Part shown: in pieces, positions 17,204 to 24,560 of the stretch
Layout of the letters: the number at the start of each line of letters is the position of its first letter
Numbering within the stretch: the first letter of the stretch is position 1
Assembly (NCBI GenBank): GCA_017405675.1
Contig: JAFRAB010000008.1
Location: forward strand, 1-34,256
Direction: 5' to 3'
DNA length: 34,256 nt
Origin: Erysipelotrichaceae bacterium
GTDB taxonomy: Bacteria > Bacillota_I > Bacilli_A > Erysipelotrichales > Erysipelotrichaceae
Translations under genes and position numbers: made by a program
Notes under the pieces: generated by a model
What the model was told of the DNA's origin: nothing
The model's database searches: none
What the model saw: only the letters and a program-made list of their open reading frames with translations

Positions 17204-18001
17204 TCAGAATACCTCCCTTTCAAACTTTACCAGTTCACTATTTCCAACATTTTCAGTTACTACGGCGTTGGCACCGATGATGCAGCCATCTCCCAGAGTT
17301 ATATTGCCCATGATGGTCGCATTAGCATACAATACCACATCATTACCGACATTAGGATGTCTCTTATACCCTTTCAATAGCATGCCATTATCAGCCTTCA
17401 GGAAATTCTTTACACCAAGTGTCACCCCATGATACATTCTGACTCTGTCACCAATGACAGTTGTTTCACCGATGACTATTCCAGTTCCATGGTCAATGCA
17501 GAAGTATTCACCTATCTGGGCACCGGAATGAATGTCAATGCCGGTAATCGTATGATAATATTCACTTATTATTCTTGGAAGTACCGGCACATCCAGCTGA
17601 TAGAAGATATGGGCAATGCGGTATCCGAATACAGCCTGAAATCCAGGATAGCACAGAATGATCTCAAATATTGTCCTGGCGGAAGGATCACCGGCGTAAA
17701 TGGCTTCGGCATCCTTGTTCAGCTTATCGACCAGGACCGGGATCTCATTTATTACTTTATCAGCAGCGGCTTTATTATCAGATATCAGGCCTTTTAACAG
17801 TACTTCCAGCAGATTTCTGAGGTTGATCAGTTCCTGATCAATACTCTCAATATCCCTCCACCTTTCCGGAAACAGAATGGCTTTAAACAGCGTCAGCATG
17901 GAGATGACATCATCACGCGCCAGCTGATAGTTACCTCCAAACCTTAATCTGCTCCATTGGTCCTGAACGCTTCTGATGACATTATCAGCAGAAGAACTCA
18001 T
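17204..18001 (-). CDS. cysE: Serine O-acetyltransferase
   Basis: A 265-residue protein (long EpsC/CysE type): an N-terminal helical region (1-110) and a C-terminal left-handed beta helix built of hexapeptide repeats. The catalytic region reads GIDIHSGAQIGEYFCIDHGTGIVIGETTVIGDRVRMYHGVTLG, followed by KRHPNVGNDVVLYANATIMG. It transfers acetyl from acetyl-CoA to serine, giving O-acetylserine for CysK in the cytosol. The ATG overlaps the cysK stop by one base (TAATG), so synthesis of the two partners is coupled; the proteins form the cysteine synthase complex in many bacteria. The C-terminus ends ELVKFEREVF and lacks the terminal Ile that enters the CysK active site in the classic complex, so complex formation is uncertain. 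Confidence 0.93.
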   Translation of the reverse strand: MSSSADNVIRSVQDQWSRLRFGGNYQLARDDVISMLTLFKAILFPERWRDIESIDQELINLRNLLEVLLKGLISDNKAAADKVINEIPVLVDKLNKDAEAIYAGDPSARTIFEIILCYPGFQAVFGYRIAHIFYQLDVPVLPRIISEYYHTITGIDIHSGAQIGEYFCIDHGTGIVIGETTVIGDRVRMYHGVTLGVKNFLKADNGMLLKGYKRHPNVGNDVVLYANATIMGNITLGDGCIIGANAVVTENVGNSELVKFEREVF

Positions 18002-18936
18002 TATTCTTCTCCAAACAATGCAGTTGAAAGATAACGGTCACCGGAATCAGGTAATATGATGACGATGTTCTTACCGGCATTTTCCTCTCTCTGAGCCAGC
18101 TGGATTGCTGCCCATACAGCAGCACCGGCAGAAATACCCACGAGGACGCCTTCGCTTCTGCCAAATTCAGCACCGGTTTCCAGGGCATCTTCATTTTTGA
18201 CTCTGATGATCTCATCATAGACATTGGTATCCAGAACAGTTGCGACAAAGCCCGGACCGATTCCCTGAATCTTATGAGCTCCCGCTGCACCACCTGATAA
18301 GACCGGAGAAGCATCCGGTTCAACAGCGATTACCTGAATGTCAGGATTCTGTTCCTTCAAGAATTTACCGGCTCCTGTTATGGTTCCACCGGTACCGACA
18401 CCGGATACCAGGATATCAACCTGACCATCGGTATCCCTCCAGATCTCCGGTCCAGTCGTTTCATAATGTACCTTAGGGTTAGCCGGATTATCAAACTGCC
18501 CGGGAATAAAGCTGCCGGGTATTTCCTTGGCTAACTCTTCGGCCTTGGCTATGGCTCCTTTCATACCCTTGCTGCCATCACTTAAGACTATTTTCGCGCC
18601 ATAGGCTCTGATGAGCTTTCTTCTTTCAATGGAGAAGGTTTCCGGCATAACAATAATCACGCGGTAACCTTTGGCAGTACCTACAGCTGCCAGGCCAATA
18701 CCAGTGTTGCCGGAAGTTGGTTCAATGATGACTGATCCTTCCTTTAATAAACCTTTTTCCTCTGCATCTTCTATCATTGATTTGGCTATACGGTCCTTGA
18801 CTGAACCGGTGGCATTCAGGTATTCCAACTTACCCAAAAGTCTGGCGTTTAAATCATATTTATTTTCAAGATGTACAAGTTCAAGTAATGGTGTGTTTCC
18901 AATAAGTTCAATAGCTGATTTTCTGATGTTTGACAT
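18001..18936 (-). CDS. cysK: Cysteine synthase (O-acetylserine sulfhydrylase)
   Basis: A 311-residue PLP enzyme with the usual length. Lys47 in NATGSVKDRI binds PLP, TSGNTG (74-79) holds the substrate carboxylate, GVGTGGTITG binds the PLP phosphate, and LPDSGDRYLST closes the C-terminus. It makes cysteine from O-acetylserine and sulfide. It is the first structural gene of the cysteine operon and is preceded by the Cys-codon leader and terminator described separately, about 45 bases downstream of the terminator T run. The next gene, cysE, starts on its stop codon. Confidence 0.95.
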   Translation of the reverse strand: MSNIRKSAIELIGNTPLLELVHLENKYDLNARLLGKLEYLNATGSVKDRIAKSMIEDAEEKGLLKEGSVIIEPTSGNTGIGLAAVGTAKGYRVIIVMPETFSIERRKLIRAYGAKIVLSDGSKGMKGAIAKAEELAKEIPGSFIPGQFDNPANPKVHYETTGPEIWRDTDGQVDILVSGVGTGGTITGAGKFLKEQNPDIQVIAVEPDASPVLSGGAAGAHKIQGIGPGFVATVLDTNVYDEIIRVKNEDALETGAEFGRSEGVLVGISAGAAVWAAIQLAQREENAGKNIVIILPDSGDRYLSTALFGEE

Positions 18937-18980
18937 TTTATATTTCCTCTTTCTTTCTCATATTTTCATAAGACAACAAA

Positions 18981-19006
18981 TAAAAAACCGGGATCAATCT
19001 CCCGGT
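18981..19006 (-). terminator. Leader terminator (attenuator) upstream of cysK
   Basis: On the minus strand ACCGGGA / TCCCGGT with a six-base loop (GATTGA), then TTTTTT. It lies in the untranslated leader, between the Cys leader ORF and cysK, so it can only act as a regulated terminator. Its 5' arm is part of the sequence that can instead pair upstream (antiterminator, 19016-19001 with 19084-19069). Confidence 0.85.
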
Positions 19007-19084
19007 AAACTGTCTGTCTGTTTTATTATGTATCTCTCATACCATGGATTGCTGCACTTAAACAATCCCAGACGGTTTGCCGAG
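19001..19084 (-). promoter_or_regulatory. Antiterminator pairing of the cysK leader
   Basis: On the minus strand CTCGGCAAACCGTCTG (19084-19069) faces CAGACAGTTTACCGGG (19016-19001): 13 Watson-Crick pairs, one G-U and two C/A mismatches over 16 positions. The 3' partner contains most of the 5' arm of the terminator, so the two folds exclude each other. The 5' partner starts 12 bases after the last Cys codon of the leader ORF. A short local stem GGATTGTT / AGCAATCC (19068-19046) sits directly next to it, inside the antiterminator loop. Confidence 0.7.
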
Positions 19085-19138
19085 TTTATATGTCATACAG
19101 CAACAACACATGATACTACTATTATTTATGATGATCAT
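19058..19138 (-). CDS. Cysteine leader peptide (26 codons, four consecutive Cys codons)
   Basis: A short ORF in the leader of the cysK operon. ATG 19138 has AAAGGAG eight bases upstream, as good as any ribosome site in this window. The product starts MIIINNSSIM, continues CCCC (TGT TGT TGC TGT, 19108-19097) and ends KPSGIV; the stop is at 19060-19058. A run of four Cys in 26 codons is far above chance in this low-Cys proteome and matches the logic of amino-acid operon leaders. A ribosome stalled on the Cys codons leaves 19084-19069 free to form the antiterminator; a ribosome that reaches the stop covers it, and the terminator forms. Its job is regulatory; no function of the peptide itself is implied. 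Confidence 0.8.
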   Translation of the reverse strand: MIIINNSSIMCCCCMTYKLGKPSGIV

Positions 19139-19173
19139 ATCCCGTTCTCCTTTCGCCGTCTTATGTTATTTAA

Positions 19174-19202
19174 ACTTTAACACTGATATACATCCATTAC
19201 AA
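19174..19202 (-). promoter_or_regulatory. Promoter of the cysteine operon
   Basis: On the minus strand TTGTAA (19202-19197), a 17-base spacer, and TAAAGT (19179-19174) preceded by TGT, an extended -10. The start point would be near 19166, leaving about 28 bases before the leader ATG. Confidence 0.55.
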
Positions 19203-19424
19203 TTAATATGCTCATTTAAGTTGAAACTTGATTATCACCTGTATTAATTGCAATTTCATCTAAATTAAACCCGTTCCCCCTTGAACTAAAGCCATTCTCA
19301 CTCATATTCATATAGCATTTATTCGCTTATTATTTCATTAACATCCACTTTTATCACACATTTCTATTATTAGACAATGGTTGATAAACTGGATGATAAA
19401 TCTGTTTAGTCATGCTTTTTCAAT

Positions 19425-19480
19425 CCATAGTATACTGTGCAAATTTGTTTTTAATTGATTTTTGGAGTTTCTGAACATTT
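19425..19480 (+). repeat. Dispersed intergenic repeat, copy C2
   Basis: CCATAGTATACTG, then CAAATTTGTTTTTAATTG, ATTTTTGGAGTTT, GAACATT. Nearly the same as copy C4 at 26927. Read on the minus strand it follows directly after the aldolase terminator. Confidence 0.75.
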
Positions 19481-19483
19481 CAC

Positions 19484-19519
19484 AAAAAAGACTCTTTTCC
19501 GTTTACGATAAAGAGTCTT
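19484..19519 (-). terminator. Terminator of the aldolase/glycyl-radical enzyme operon
   Basis: Stem AAGACTCTTT / AAAGAGTCTT (19488-19497 / 19510-19519), followed on the minus strand by TTTTG. It starts about 15 bases after the aldolase stop. Confidence 0.85.
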
Positions 19520-19533
19520 ATTCAAATCACATG

Positions 19534-20217
19534 CTATTTCAGTACATCTGCCATGCTTTTCCCTTCACCTGCAACTTTACTGAAATCACTGATGAAGTCA
19601 CTCACAGCCGTATCTATTGCTGCATTTTTAACAAATCCTCTGATTACATCTGGAGCTGCCGTAACGGATTGAATACCATACTGACACAGTTCACTGACCT
19701 GTTGAGAATTCTTGAAAGATGCAGCCAGAACAATGCAGTCCATGTCATTTACATCAAGCGTGTCCTGAATCTGCTGAACAACTTTTACACCGTCATAACC
19801 CATGTTATCTATACGGTTTACATATGGAGCCACATAGCTCGCACCGGCTTTGGCGGCTAAAAAGGCCTGAAGGGCAGTATAGACAACCGTTCCGCATGTT
19901 GTGATCCCTTTTTCCTTTAGAATGCGAATAGCCTTGAATCCTTCAGGAATGGAAGGAATCTTTACAACCGTATTGGCACCGAATTCACTGACAATGGCTT
20001 CCGCGTCCTTAACCATGCCTTCTGCATCAAGCGGCAGGGTCTGCACAAACAGTAAGGCATCCTGTCCAATGAAATCACGGATTTCCCTTAAGGTTTCCTT
20101 CGGAGACTTGTTGATCTTGGAGAGAATTGACGGATTCGTTGTTACGCCGTCAATTGGATACTGGTCATAGATCTGTTTAATGTCTTCAATATGTGCATCA
20201 TCAATTAATAACTTCAT
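19534..20217 (-). CDS. Fructose-6-phosphate aldolase / transaldolase-like (FSA family)
   Basis: A 227-residue TIM-barrel aldolase of the FSA/TalC group. The Schiff-base Lys86 lies in NTVVKIPSIPEG, at the place of Lys85 in E. coli FsaA; other marks are DGVTTNPSIL near the N-terminus and AASFKNSQQVSELC. These enzymes split or form ketose phosphates (fructose 6-phosphate to dihydroxyacetone and glyceraldehyde 3-phosphate; also 1-deoxy analogues with hydroxyacetone). An upstream in-frame start at 20268 exists, but GGGAGG lies eight to nine bases before ATG 20217, which also matches the family N-terminus MKLLIDDA. It is downstream of and slightly overlapped by the end of the glycyl-radical enzyme gene if the longer start were used; with 20217 the gap is 16 bases. 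E. coli pairs FsaA and FsaB with PFL-like enzymes in the same way. Confidence 0.88.
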   Translation of the reverse strand: MKLLIDDAHIEDIKQIYDQYPIDGVTTNPSILSKINKSPKETLREIRDFIGQDALLFVQTLPLDAEGMVKDAEAIVSEFGANTVVKIPSIPEGFKAIRILKEKGITTCGTVVYTALQAFLAAKAGASYVAPYVNRIDNMGYDGVKVVQQIQDTLDVNDMDCIVLAASFKNSQQVSELCQYGIQSVTAAPDVIRGFVKNAAIDTAVSDFISDFSKVAGEGKSMADVLK

Positions 20218-20233
20218 TCTTCTTTCCTCCCAT

Positions 20234-22636
20234 CTATAAAGTCTGCTCTGTTCTTTCAATAATATCATCCTGTGTCTTCCTGCTTAATACATTGAAGAAA
20301 GCACTGTAGCCAGCAACTCTTACAATCAGATCCTTATGATTTTCCGGATGGAGCTGTGCATCGATCAGCGTTTCTCTTGATACAATATTGTACTGTACAT
20401 GATAGCCATGCAGACGGTTGAAAAAAGTACTGATGAGTAGTTCCAGCTTCTGCTTGTTTTCTTCCGTTGATAACATCTGCGGGGTCATCTTCTGATTCAG
20501 CAGAATACCTCCGGTGATCTTCTCGGTACGTAATTTTGAAACGGATTTGAACACAGCTGTTGGACCGTTCTTATCACAGTTATGAGCCGGTGAACAGCCT
20601 TCTGCCAGCGGTTCCCAGGCGTTTCTGCCATCCGGTGTGGCAAAGGTTCCCATACCCTGTCCGACATTGGCACTGATGGATGAAGTTCCGCCGTAACGGA
20701 TACCGCCAATCGGACCTCTGTTAAACCTTGTTGACGGATACTTCTTTATTTCATCCAAATAGGAATCATAAGCTTCAACGACCAGCTGATCGACATAGTC
20801 ATCATCGTTGCCGTACTTTGGAGCATTATTTATCAGCATATGCTGAATCTTTTGATTCTCTTCGCTCTGGAAGTCATCCAGGATGGCATTCCATAACTGT
20901 TCAGGTGTAATTCTTTTTTCTTCATAAACAAGTTTCTTGATCGCAGCAAGAGAATCTGCCATGTTGGCAATCCCTACCTGCAGGCCGGAAATGAAGTCGT
21001 AGACTGCTCCGCCTTCCTTAATGGTCTTACCTCTTCCGATACAGTCATCTGTTAAAGCTGAACAAAGAATATCCGGTACATCTCTTTCTGAAGCCTTATC
21101 GATCGCATTTTCAACAATTACCGAATATCTGGTAAACTCTCTGACACTCTTATCCCAGGCAGCCAGTAATTCTTCATAACTGTTCATGTCCTTGAAATAG
21201 CCATAACCTCTGACAAATCTTTTGCCACTGGTCATGTCAACGCCATTATTCATGACACACAGTAACAGTCTTGGAAAATTGACATAGGACATGCCGGTAC
21301 ATCTGTAACCCCATTTACCAGGTACAGCTGTCTCAACACAGCCAATGGCACTGTAGTTATAGGCGTCTTCTTCTTTGACACCCCATTTGATGAAAGAAGG
21401 AATAATGATCTCGTCATTATTTAAAGCCGGCATGCCGAAGCCAAGTTTCATGACTTCAATGCATTCATCATAGAAATGCCTGTTAAGATTATGATGATAT
21501 CTGACAGTCAGGTTAGGCTGAGTCAGTCTGGTCTGAGCAACACTCTTTAATACCAGGAAGCTGAGTTCATTAACGGCATCCTTCTTATCAGTTGTCTGTC
21601 CTCCAATAGTTACATTCTGATACATTGGAGAACCGGCTGAACTAAGGGTATGAGCCTGGCTTCGGACTTTATTCACTGTTAATGTCTTTATCCAGAGATT
21701 TGTCAGTAATTCCATGGCCTTTTCATCACCAATGATACCGTTTTTATAATATGGATACATGTACTGATCAAAGCGTCCGTAGCTTAAGGAATGACCGTTG
21801 GATTCAATCTGAAGGATCAGCTGAATGAACCAGACAGACTGGATGGCTTCCCAGAAATTACCGGCAGGTTCATAAGGAACTTTTGAACAGATACGGCTGA
21901 TTTCCAGCAGTTCATGTTTTCTGTTATTGTCAGTTTCCCTTTCTGCCTTTTCCTTTGCCAGCAGACTGTATCTTTCCGCAAAGTTCTTCACTGCTTCCAG
22001 TACGATCAGTACAGCTTTATAGAATACATTCTTATCAATGGCATCCGGATCAGTAAAATCAAGCTTGCTTTTCAGCTTCCTTACTCTTTCCTCATACCCT
22101 TCTAAACCATACTTCAGAACTTTCTCATAATTAACAGCCAGATGGGCATCTCCAGCATTCAGTTTTCCTTCCATGCCGAATACACCGGTGTCCATGAAGA
22201 CACTCACCTCTTCAGGAAGCAGTGCTTCTCCTCGAGCTCTGAGGTTGTTATTATCCCAGAATGGTGCTATTTCACGGATCTGCTGCTTGGTTTCTTCCGT
22301 AATGTAGAAAACATCACCGTCTCTTCTTTCAAAGAGATCAAGTTCATCAAGGACGAACTTCAGTGTGTACTCCGGAAAAACAGGAGCATTGCAGTTTTTG
22401 GTAGCCTGGTTGCCAACGATCAGCGTTTTATCTTCAATATAAATACTCATCTTTTCCAGTATATTCTTCAGCATCAGAGCTCTGACCATCACTCTTGGCT
22501 GATTAAGATTAGCTTTATATACCTCTGTTGCCAGAACAGCCCTTTCAGCATCAATAAAAGGTTTTTCGTCCAATACTTCTTCTCTGAATAACCGCATTCT
22601 TTCTGTCAGTGATCCAAAATGTTCCCTATTCTCCAT
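20234..22636 (-). CDS. Glycyl-radical enzyme, PflD/YbiW-like (not classical pyruvate formate-lyase)
   Basis: An 800-residue glycyl-radical enzyme. The radical Gly776 is in RVAGYSAFF; the active-site cysteine is Cys433 in AIGCVETAVPGK. Classical PFL has two adjacent Cys; the single Cys with Glu435 (GCVE) is the pattern of dehydratases, choline lyase and PflD/YbiW-type enzymes, so cleavage or elimination from a polyol or sugar-like substrate is more likely than pyruvate cleavage. GDAHLAVNYEKVL near residue 162 resembles the GRE segment that lines the substrate pocket. It is oxygen-sensitive and cytosolic. The in-frame TTG at 22651 has no advantage; GAGGGGG lies before ATG 22636. The operon continues with an FSA aldolase; the activase and a DeoR regulator are divergent. 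Confidence 0.88.
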   Translation of the reverse strand: MENREHFGSLTERMRLFREEVLDEKPFIDAERAVLATEVYKANLNQPRVMVRALMLKNILEKMSIYIEDKTLIVGNQATKNCNAPVFPEYTLKFVLDELDLFERRDGDVFYITEETKQQIREIAPFWDNNNLRARGEALLPEEVSVFMDTGVFGMEGKLNAGDAHLAVNYEKVLKYGLEGYEERVRKLKSKLDFTDPDAIDKNVFYKAVLIVLEAVKNFAERYSLLAKEKAERETDNNRKHELLEISRICSKVPYEPAGNFWEAIQSVWFIQLILQIESNGHSLSYGRFDQYMYPYYKNGIIGDEKAMELLTNLWIKTLTVNKVRSQAHTLSSAGSPMYQNVTIGGQTTDKKDAVNELSFLVLKSVAQTRLTQPNLTVRYHHNLNRHFYDECIEVMKLGFGMPALNNDEIIIPSFIKWGVKEEDAYNYSAIGCVETAVPGKWGYRCTGMSYVNFPRLLLCVMNNGVDMTSGKRFVRGYGYFKDMNSYEELLAAWDKSVREFTRYSVIVENAIDKASERDVPDILCSALTDDCIGRGKTIKEGGAVYDFISGLQVGIANMADSLAAIKKLVYEEKRITPEQLWNAILDDFQSEENQKIQHMLINNAPKYGNDDDYVDQLVVEAYDSYLDEIKKYPSTRFNRGPIGGIRYGGTSSISANVGQGMGTFATPDGRNAWEPLAEGCSPAHNCDKNGPTAVFKSVSKLRTEKITGGILLNQKMTPQMLSTEENKQKLELLISTFFNRLHGYHVQYNIVSRETLIDAQLHPENHKDLIVRVAGYSAFFNVLSRKTQDDIIERTEQTL

Positions 22637-22651
22637 ATCAGTCCCCCTCAA

Positions 22652-22671
22652 TATTTCATTCGTAACTTTTA
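22652..22671. promoter_or_regulatory. DeoR-type operator candidate, copy 1
   Basis: TATTTCATTCGTAACTTTTA, identical over 20 bases to the copy at 22746. It falls about 15-35 bases downstream of the predicted start point of the glycyl-radical enzyme promoter, a place where binding would block transcription. A partial match, ATTATTTCATTTACAAT, follows immediately. Confidence 0.65.
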
Positions 22672-22691
22672 ATTATTTCATTTACAATATA

Positions 22692-22720
22692 ATATTACAT
22701 TTCAGCCGAATAAAAAGCAA
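22692..22720 (-). promoter_or_regulatory. Promoter of the glycyl-radical enzyme operon
   Basis: On the minus strand TTGCTT (22720-22715), a 17-base spacer and TAATAT (22697-22692). Confidence 0.55.
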
Positions 22721-22745
22721 TACATTTTCATTAAAAATAGTATTT

Positions 22746-22765
22746 TATTTCATTCGTAACTTTTA
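22746..22765. promoter_or_regulatory. DeoR-type operator candidate, copy 2
   Basis: The second perfect copy of the 20-bp sequence, in the same orientation, 94 bases (about nine helical turns) from the first. It lies just upstream of the activase promoter. Two sites this far apart on the same face could be bridged by one DeoR oligomer. Confidence 0.65.
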
Positions 22766-22787
22766 TATTCCATTTTTATTACGACCA

Positions 22788-22796
22788 TGCTACAAT
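22788..22796 (+). promoter_or_regulatory. Extended -10 promoter of the activase-regulator operon
   Basis: TGCTACAAT, an extended -10. The hexamer 17 bases upstream (TTCCAT) is a poor -35. The start point would lie about 15 bases before the activase ATG. Confidence 0.5.
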
Positions 22797-22814
22797 ATTA
22801 ACGAGGATAACAGT

Positions 22815-23729
22815 ATGGAAACAGCAGACCGCAGTAAAAAAGGCATCATATTTAACATTCAGAAATACAGTGTCAATGACGGTCCCGGTATCAGAACAGT
22901 TGTATTCTTCAAAGGCTGTCCGTTAAGATGCAAATGGTGTTCCAACCCGGAGAGCCAGTCAGCTAAAGTACAGATACTCTGGGATCATAAAAAGTGTATT
23001 CACTGTCTTCACTGCCTTCAGACATGTCCTCAGCAGGCCATAACTGAGTTACAGGGAGGAATACACATAGACCACATCAGATGCACGGGATGTCGAAGAT
23101 GTGTAAACGAATGTCCTCAATATGCTCTGTCATCCGAAGGAGAAGAAAAGAACGTTCAGCAGATACTTGATGTTGTACTGCAGGATATGCCGTTTTATGA
23201 AGAAAGCGGTGGCGGTATCACCTTAAGCGGCGGTGAAGTCATGGCTCAGCCTGCTTTTGCATATGAGCTGTTAAAAGCCGCAAAGGAAGAAGGCTTACAC
23301 ACCTGTATCGAAACCACCGGTTTAACTTCAGAAGAAACCTTCCGCAAAATAATTGAAAATGTTGATTATATCTTAATGGATATGAAACATGCCAATCCTG
23401 TCAAGCATAAAACAGGTACAGGTGTTAAGAATGATATTATTATAGAAAACATGAAATATGCCATTTCTGCTGGTAAACCTGTACTGCCGAGGATCCCGGT
23501 TATACCAGGCTTTAATGACACGCTTGATGATGCGGAGGAGATATCCAATCTTCTGGTTAGGATAAATGCAGACAGTTGTCAGCTGCTGCCCTTCCATCAG
23601 TTCGGAGAAAACAAATATGAATTGCTTGGCATGGAATATGCCTATAAAGATAAAAATGCCTATCACCGTGAAGATCTGCAGGAATATCTGAAGGTATTCA
23701 CAGATAAAGGAATCAAGGCGTTGATGTGA
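22815..23729 (+). CDS. Glycyl-radical enzyme activating enzyme (radical SAM, PflC-like)
   Basis: A 304-residue radical SAM protein. Cys35, Cys39 and Cys42 (GCPLRCKWC) hold the SAM cluster, and GGITLSGGE is the SAM-binding GGE motif. Between them is a two-cluster ferredoxin insert with Cys61/64/67/71 and Cys90/93/96/100. This insert is found in activases of non-PFL glycyl-radical enzymes and of PflC/YbiY, and is absent from PflA. It abstracts the H from the partner Gly776 using SAM. GAGGATAACAG precedes the ATG. Transcribed away from the enzyme gene but sharing the operator region, so the two would be induced together. The regulator gene follows seven bases later. Confidence 0.93.
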   Translation: METADRSKKGIIFNIQKYSVNDGPGIRTVVFFKGCPLRCKWCSNPESQSAKVQILWDHKKCIHCLHCLQTCPQQAITELQGGIHIDHIRCTGCRRCVNECPQYALSSEGEEKNVQQILDVVLQDMPFYEESGGGITLSGGEVMAQPAFAYELLKAAKEEGLHTCIETTGLTSEETFRKIIENVDYILMDMKHANPVKHKTGTGVKNDIIIENMKYAISAGKPVLPRIPVIPGFNDTLDDAEEISNLLVRINADSCQLLPFHQFGENKYELLGMEYAYKDKNAYHREDLQEYLKVFTDKGIKALM

Positions 23730-23736
23730 GGTATGT

Positions 23737-24510
23737 ATGAGTAAAAAGAAAGATAACAGAATAGCCGAAATCGTCAGGCTGATTGTTGAAAACGAAAAAA
23801 TGGATGTCGCAAAACTGTCAGACAGCATGAATGTCTCCCAGGTTACGATACGCAAAGATTTAAATGAACTGGAAGAAAAAGGAATCATCAAACGTTCTTT
23901 CGGTTATGCCGTAATCAACAATGCCGATGACATTTCATCAAGACTCGCTTTCCATTACAATGAAAAAATGGCAATTGCCAGAAAGGCAGCCACTCTGGTG
24001 AATGACCATGAAACGGTAATTATTGAAAGCGGAAGCTGCTGCGCCTTACTGGCAAGCATCCTGGCAAGTGAAAAAAAAGATATCACCATCATTACCAACA
24101 GTGCATTCATTGCAGATTATGTACGTAACTATCCTTCGGTAAACCTCATTTTACTGGGAGGGATATATCAGAAAGACTCGCAGTGCACTGTCGGCCCTGC
24201 TCTGGCAGAAGCAGTCCGAAACTTTCATGTTAAGACAATGTTCATCGGAACAGATGGTTATCACTCTTCCATCGGTTTTACCAACAAGGATACTTTAAGA
24301 GCACAGGCGGTCAGAGACATGTCCGGATCATGTAATGGAGTAATCGTTCTTACAGAAAGTCAGAAATTTGGAAATATCGGCACTGTACCGCTCAACCTTA
24401 CGACCGGAATTAAAGCAGTAGTCACTGATTCTGACATCAATGAAGAAACCAAGATCAGTCTCCGCAGCAGCAATATTGATATCATACTCAGCGACGGCAC
24501 TGACGAGTGA
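23737..24510 (+). CDS. DeoR family transcriptional regulator
   Basis: A 257-residue regulator. The N-terminal winged helix-turn-helix carries the DeoR signature VSQVTIRKDLNELEEKGIIKRSFGYA (about residues 32-57); the C-terminal DeoRC sensor domain shows GSGSC-type phosphate-loop residues (ESGSCCALLA), TNSAFIADYV, LLGGIYQ and FIGTDGYHSSIGF. These proteins usually repress and are released by a sugar phosphate. It is co-transcribed with the activase and is the obvious candidate to bind the twin 20-bp repeats in the divergent region, which would make the module autoregulated. GAGGTATGT precedes the ATG. Confidence 0.92.
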   Translation: MSKKKDNRIAEIVRLIVENEKMDVAKLSDSMNVSQVTIRKDLNELEEKGIIKRSFGYAVINNADDISSRLAFHYNEKMAIARKAATLVNDHETVIIESGSCCALLASILASEKKDITIITNSAFIADYVRNYPSVNLILLGGIYQKDSQCTVGPALAEAVRNFHVKTMFIGTDGYHSSIGFTNKDTLRAQAVRDMSGSCNGVIVLTESQKFGNIGTVPLNLTTGIKAVVTDSDINEETKISLRSSNIDIILSDGTDE

Positions 24511-24526
24511 TAACTCATTAATAAAA

Positions 24527-24559
24527 GACAAATATGTTTATAAATGTTTTTTGGAGTTT
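24527..24559 (+). repeat. Dispersed intergenic repeat, shortened copy C3
   Basis: GACAAATATGTTTATAAATG, then TTTTTTGGAGTTT: the central part of the repeat. The CCATAGTATACTG head and the GAACATT tail are missing. It is followed at once by the 68-bp block described next. Confidence 0.6.
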
Positions 24560-24560
24560 A

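Larger units (their letters stand above)
19203..19533. other. Gene-free AT-rich region with repeat copy C2
   Basis: No credible gene in about 330 bases. It holds copy C2 of the dispersed repeat (19425-19480) and the aldolase terminator (19484-19519). Nothing else is recognised. Confidence 0.6.

Noticed and set aside
19001..19166. T-box or other riboswitch as control of cysK
   Set aside because: No AGGGTGG-type T-box core or specifier stem is visible. The region is explained better by the Cys-codon ORF and the exclusive terminator/antiterminator pairing.
20497..20910. Short ORFs on both strands within the 3' part of the glycyl-radical enzyme gene
   Set aside because: Shadow frames of a conserved gene; no initiation signals.
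22142..22591. 149-codon plus-strand ORF opposite the glycyl-radical enzyme
   Set aside because: Lies within conserved coding sequence of the other strand; no ribosome site.
22652..22765. CRISPR array from the 20-bp direct repeats
   Set aside because: Only two copies, spacing of 94 bases, no cas genes, and a position over promoters that fits operators.
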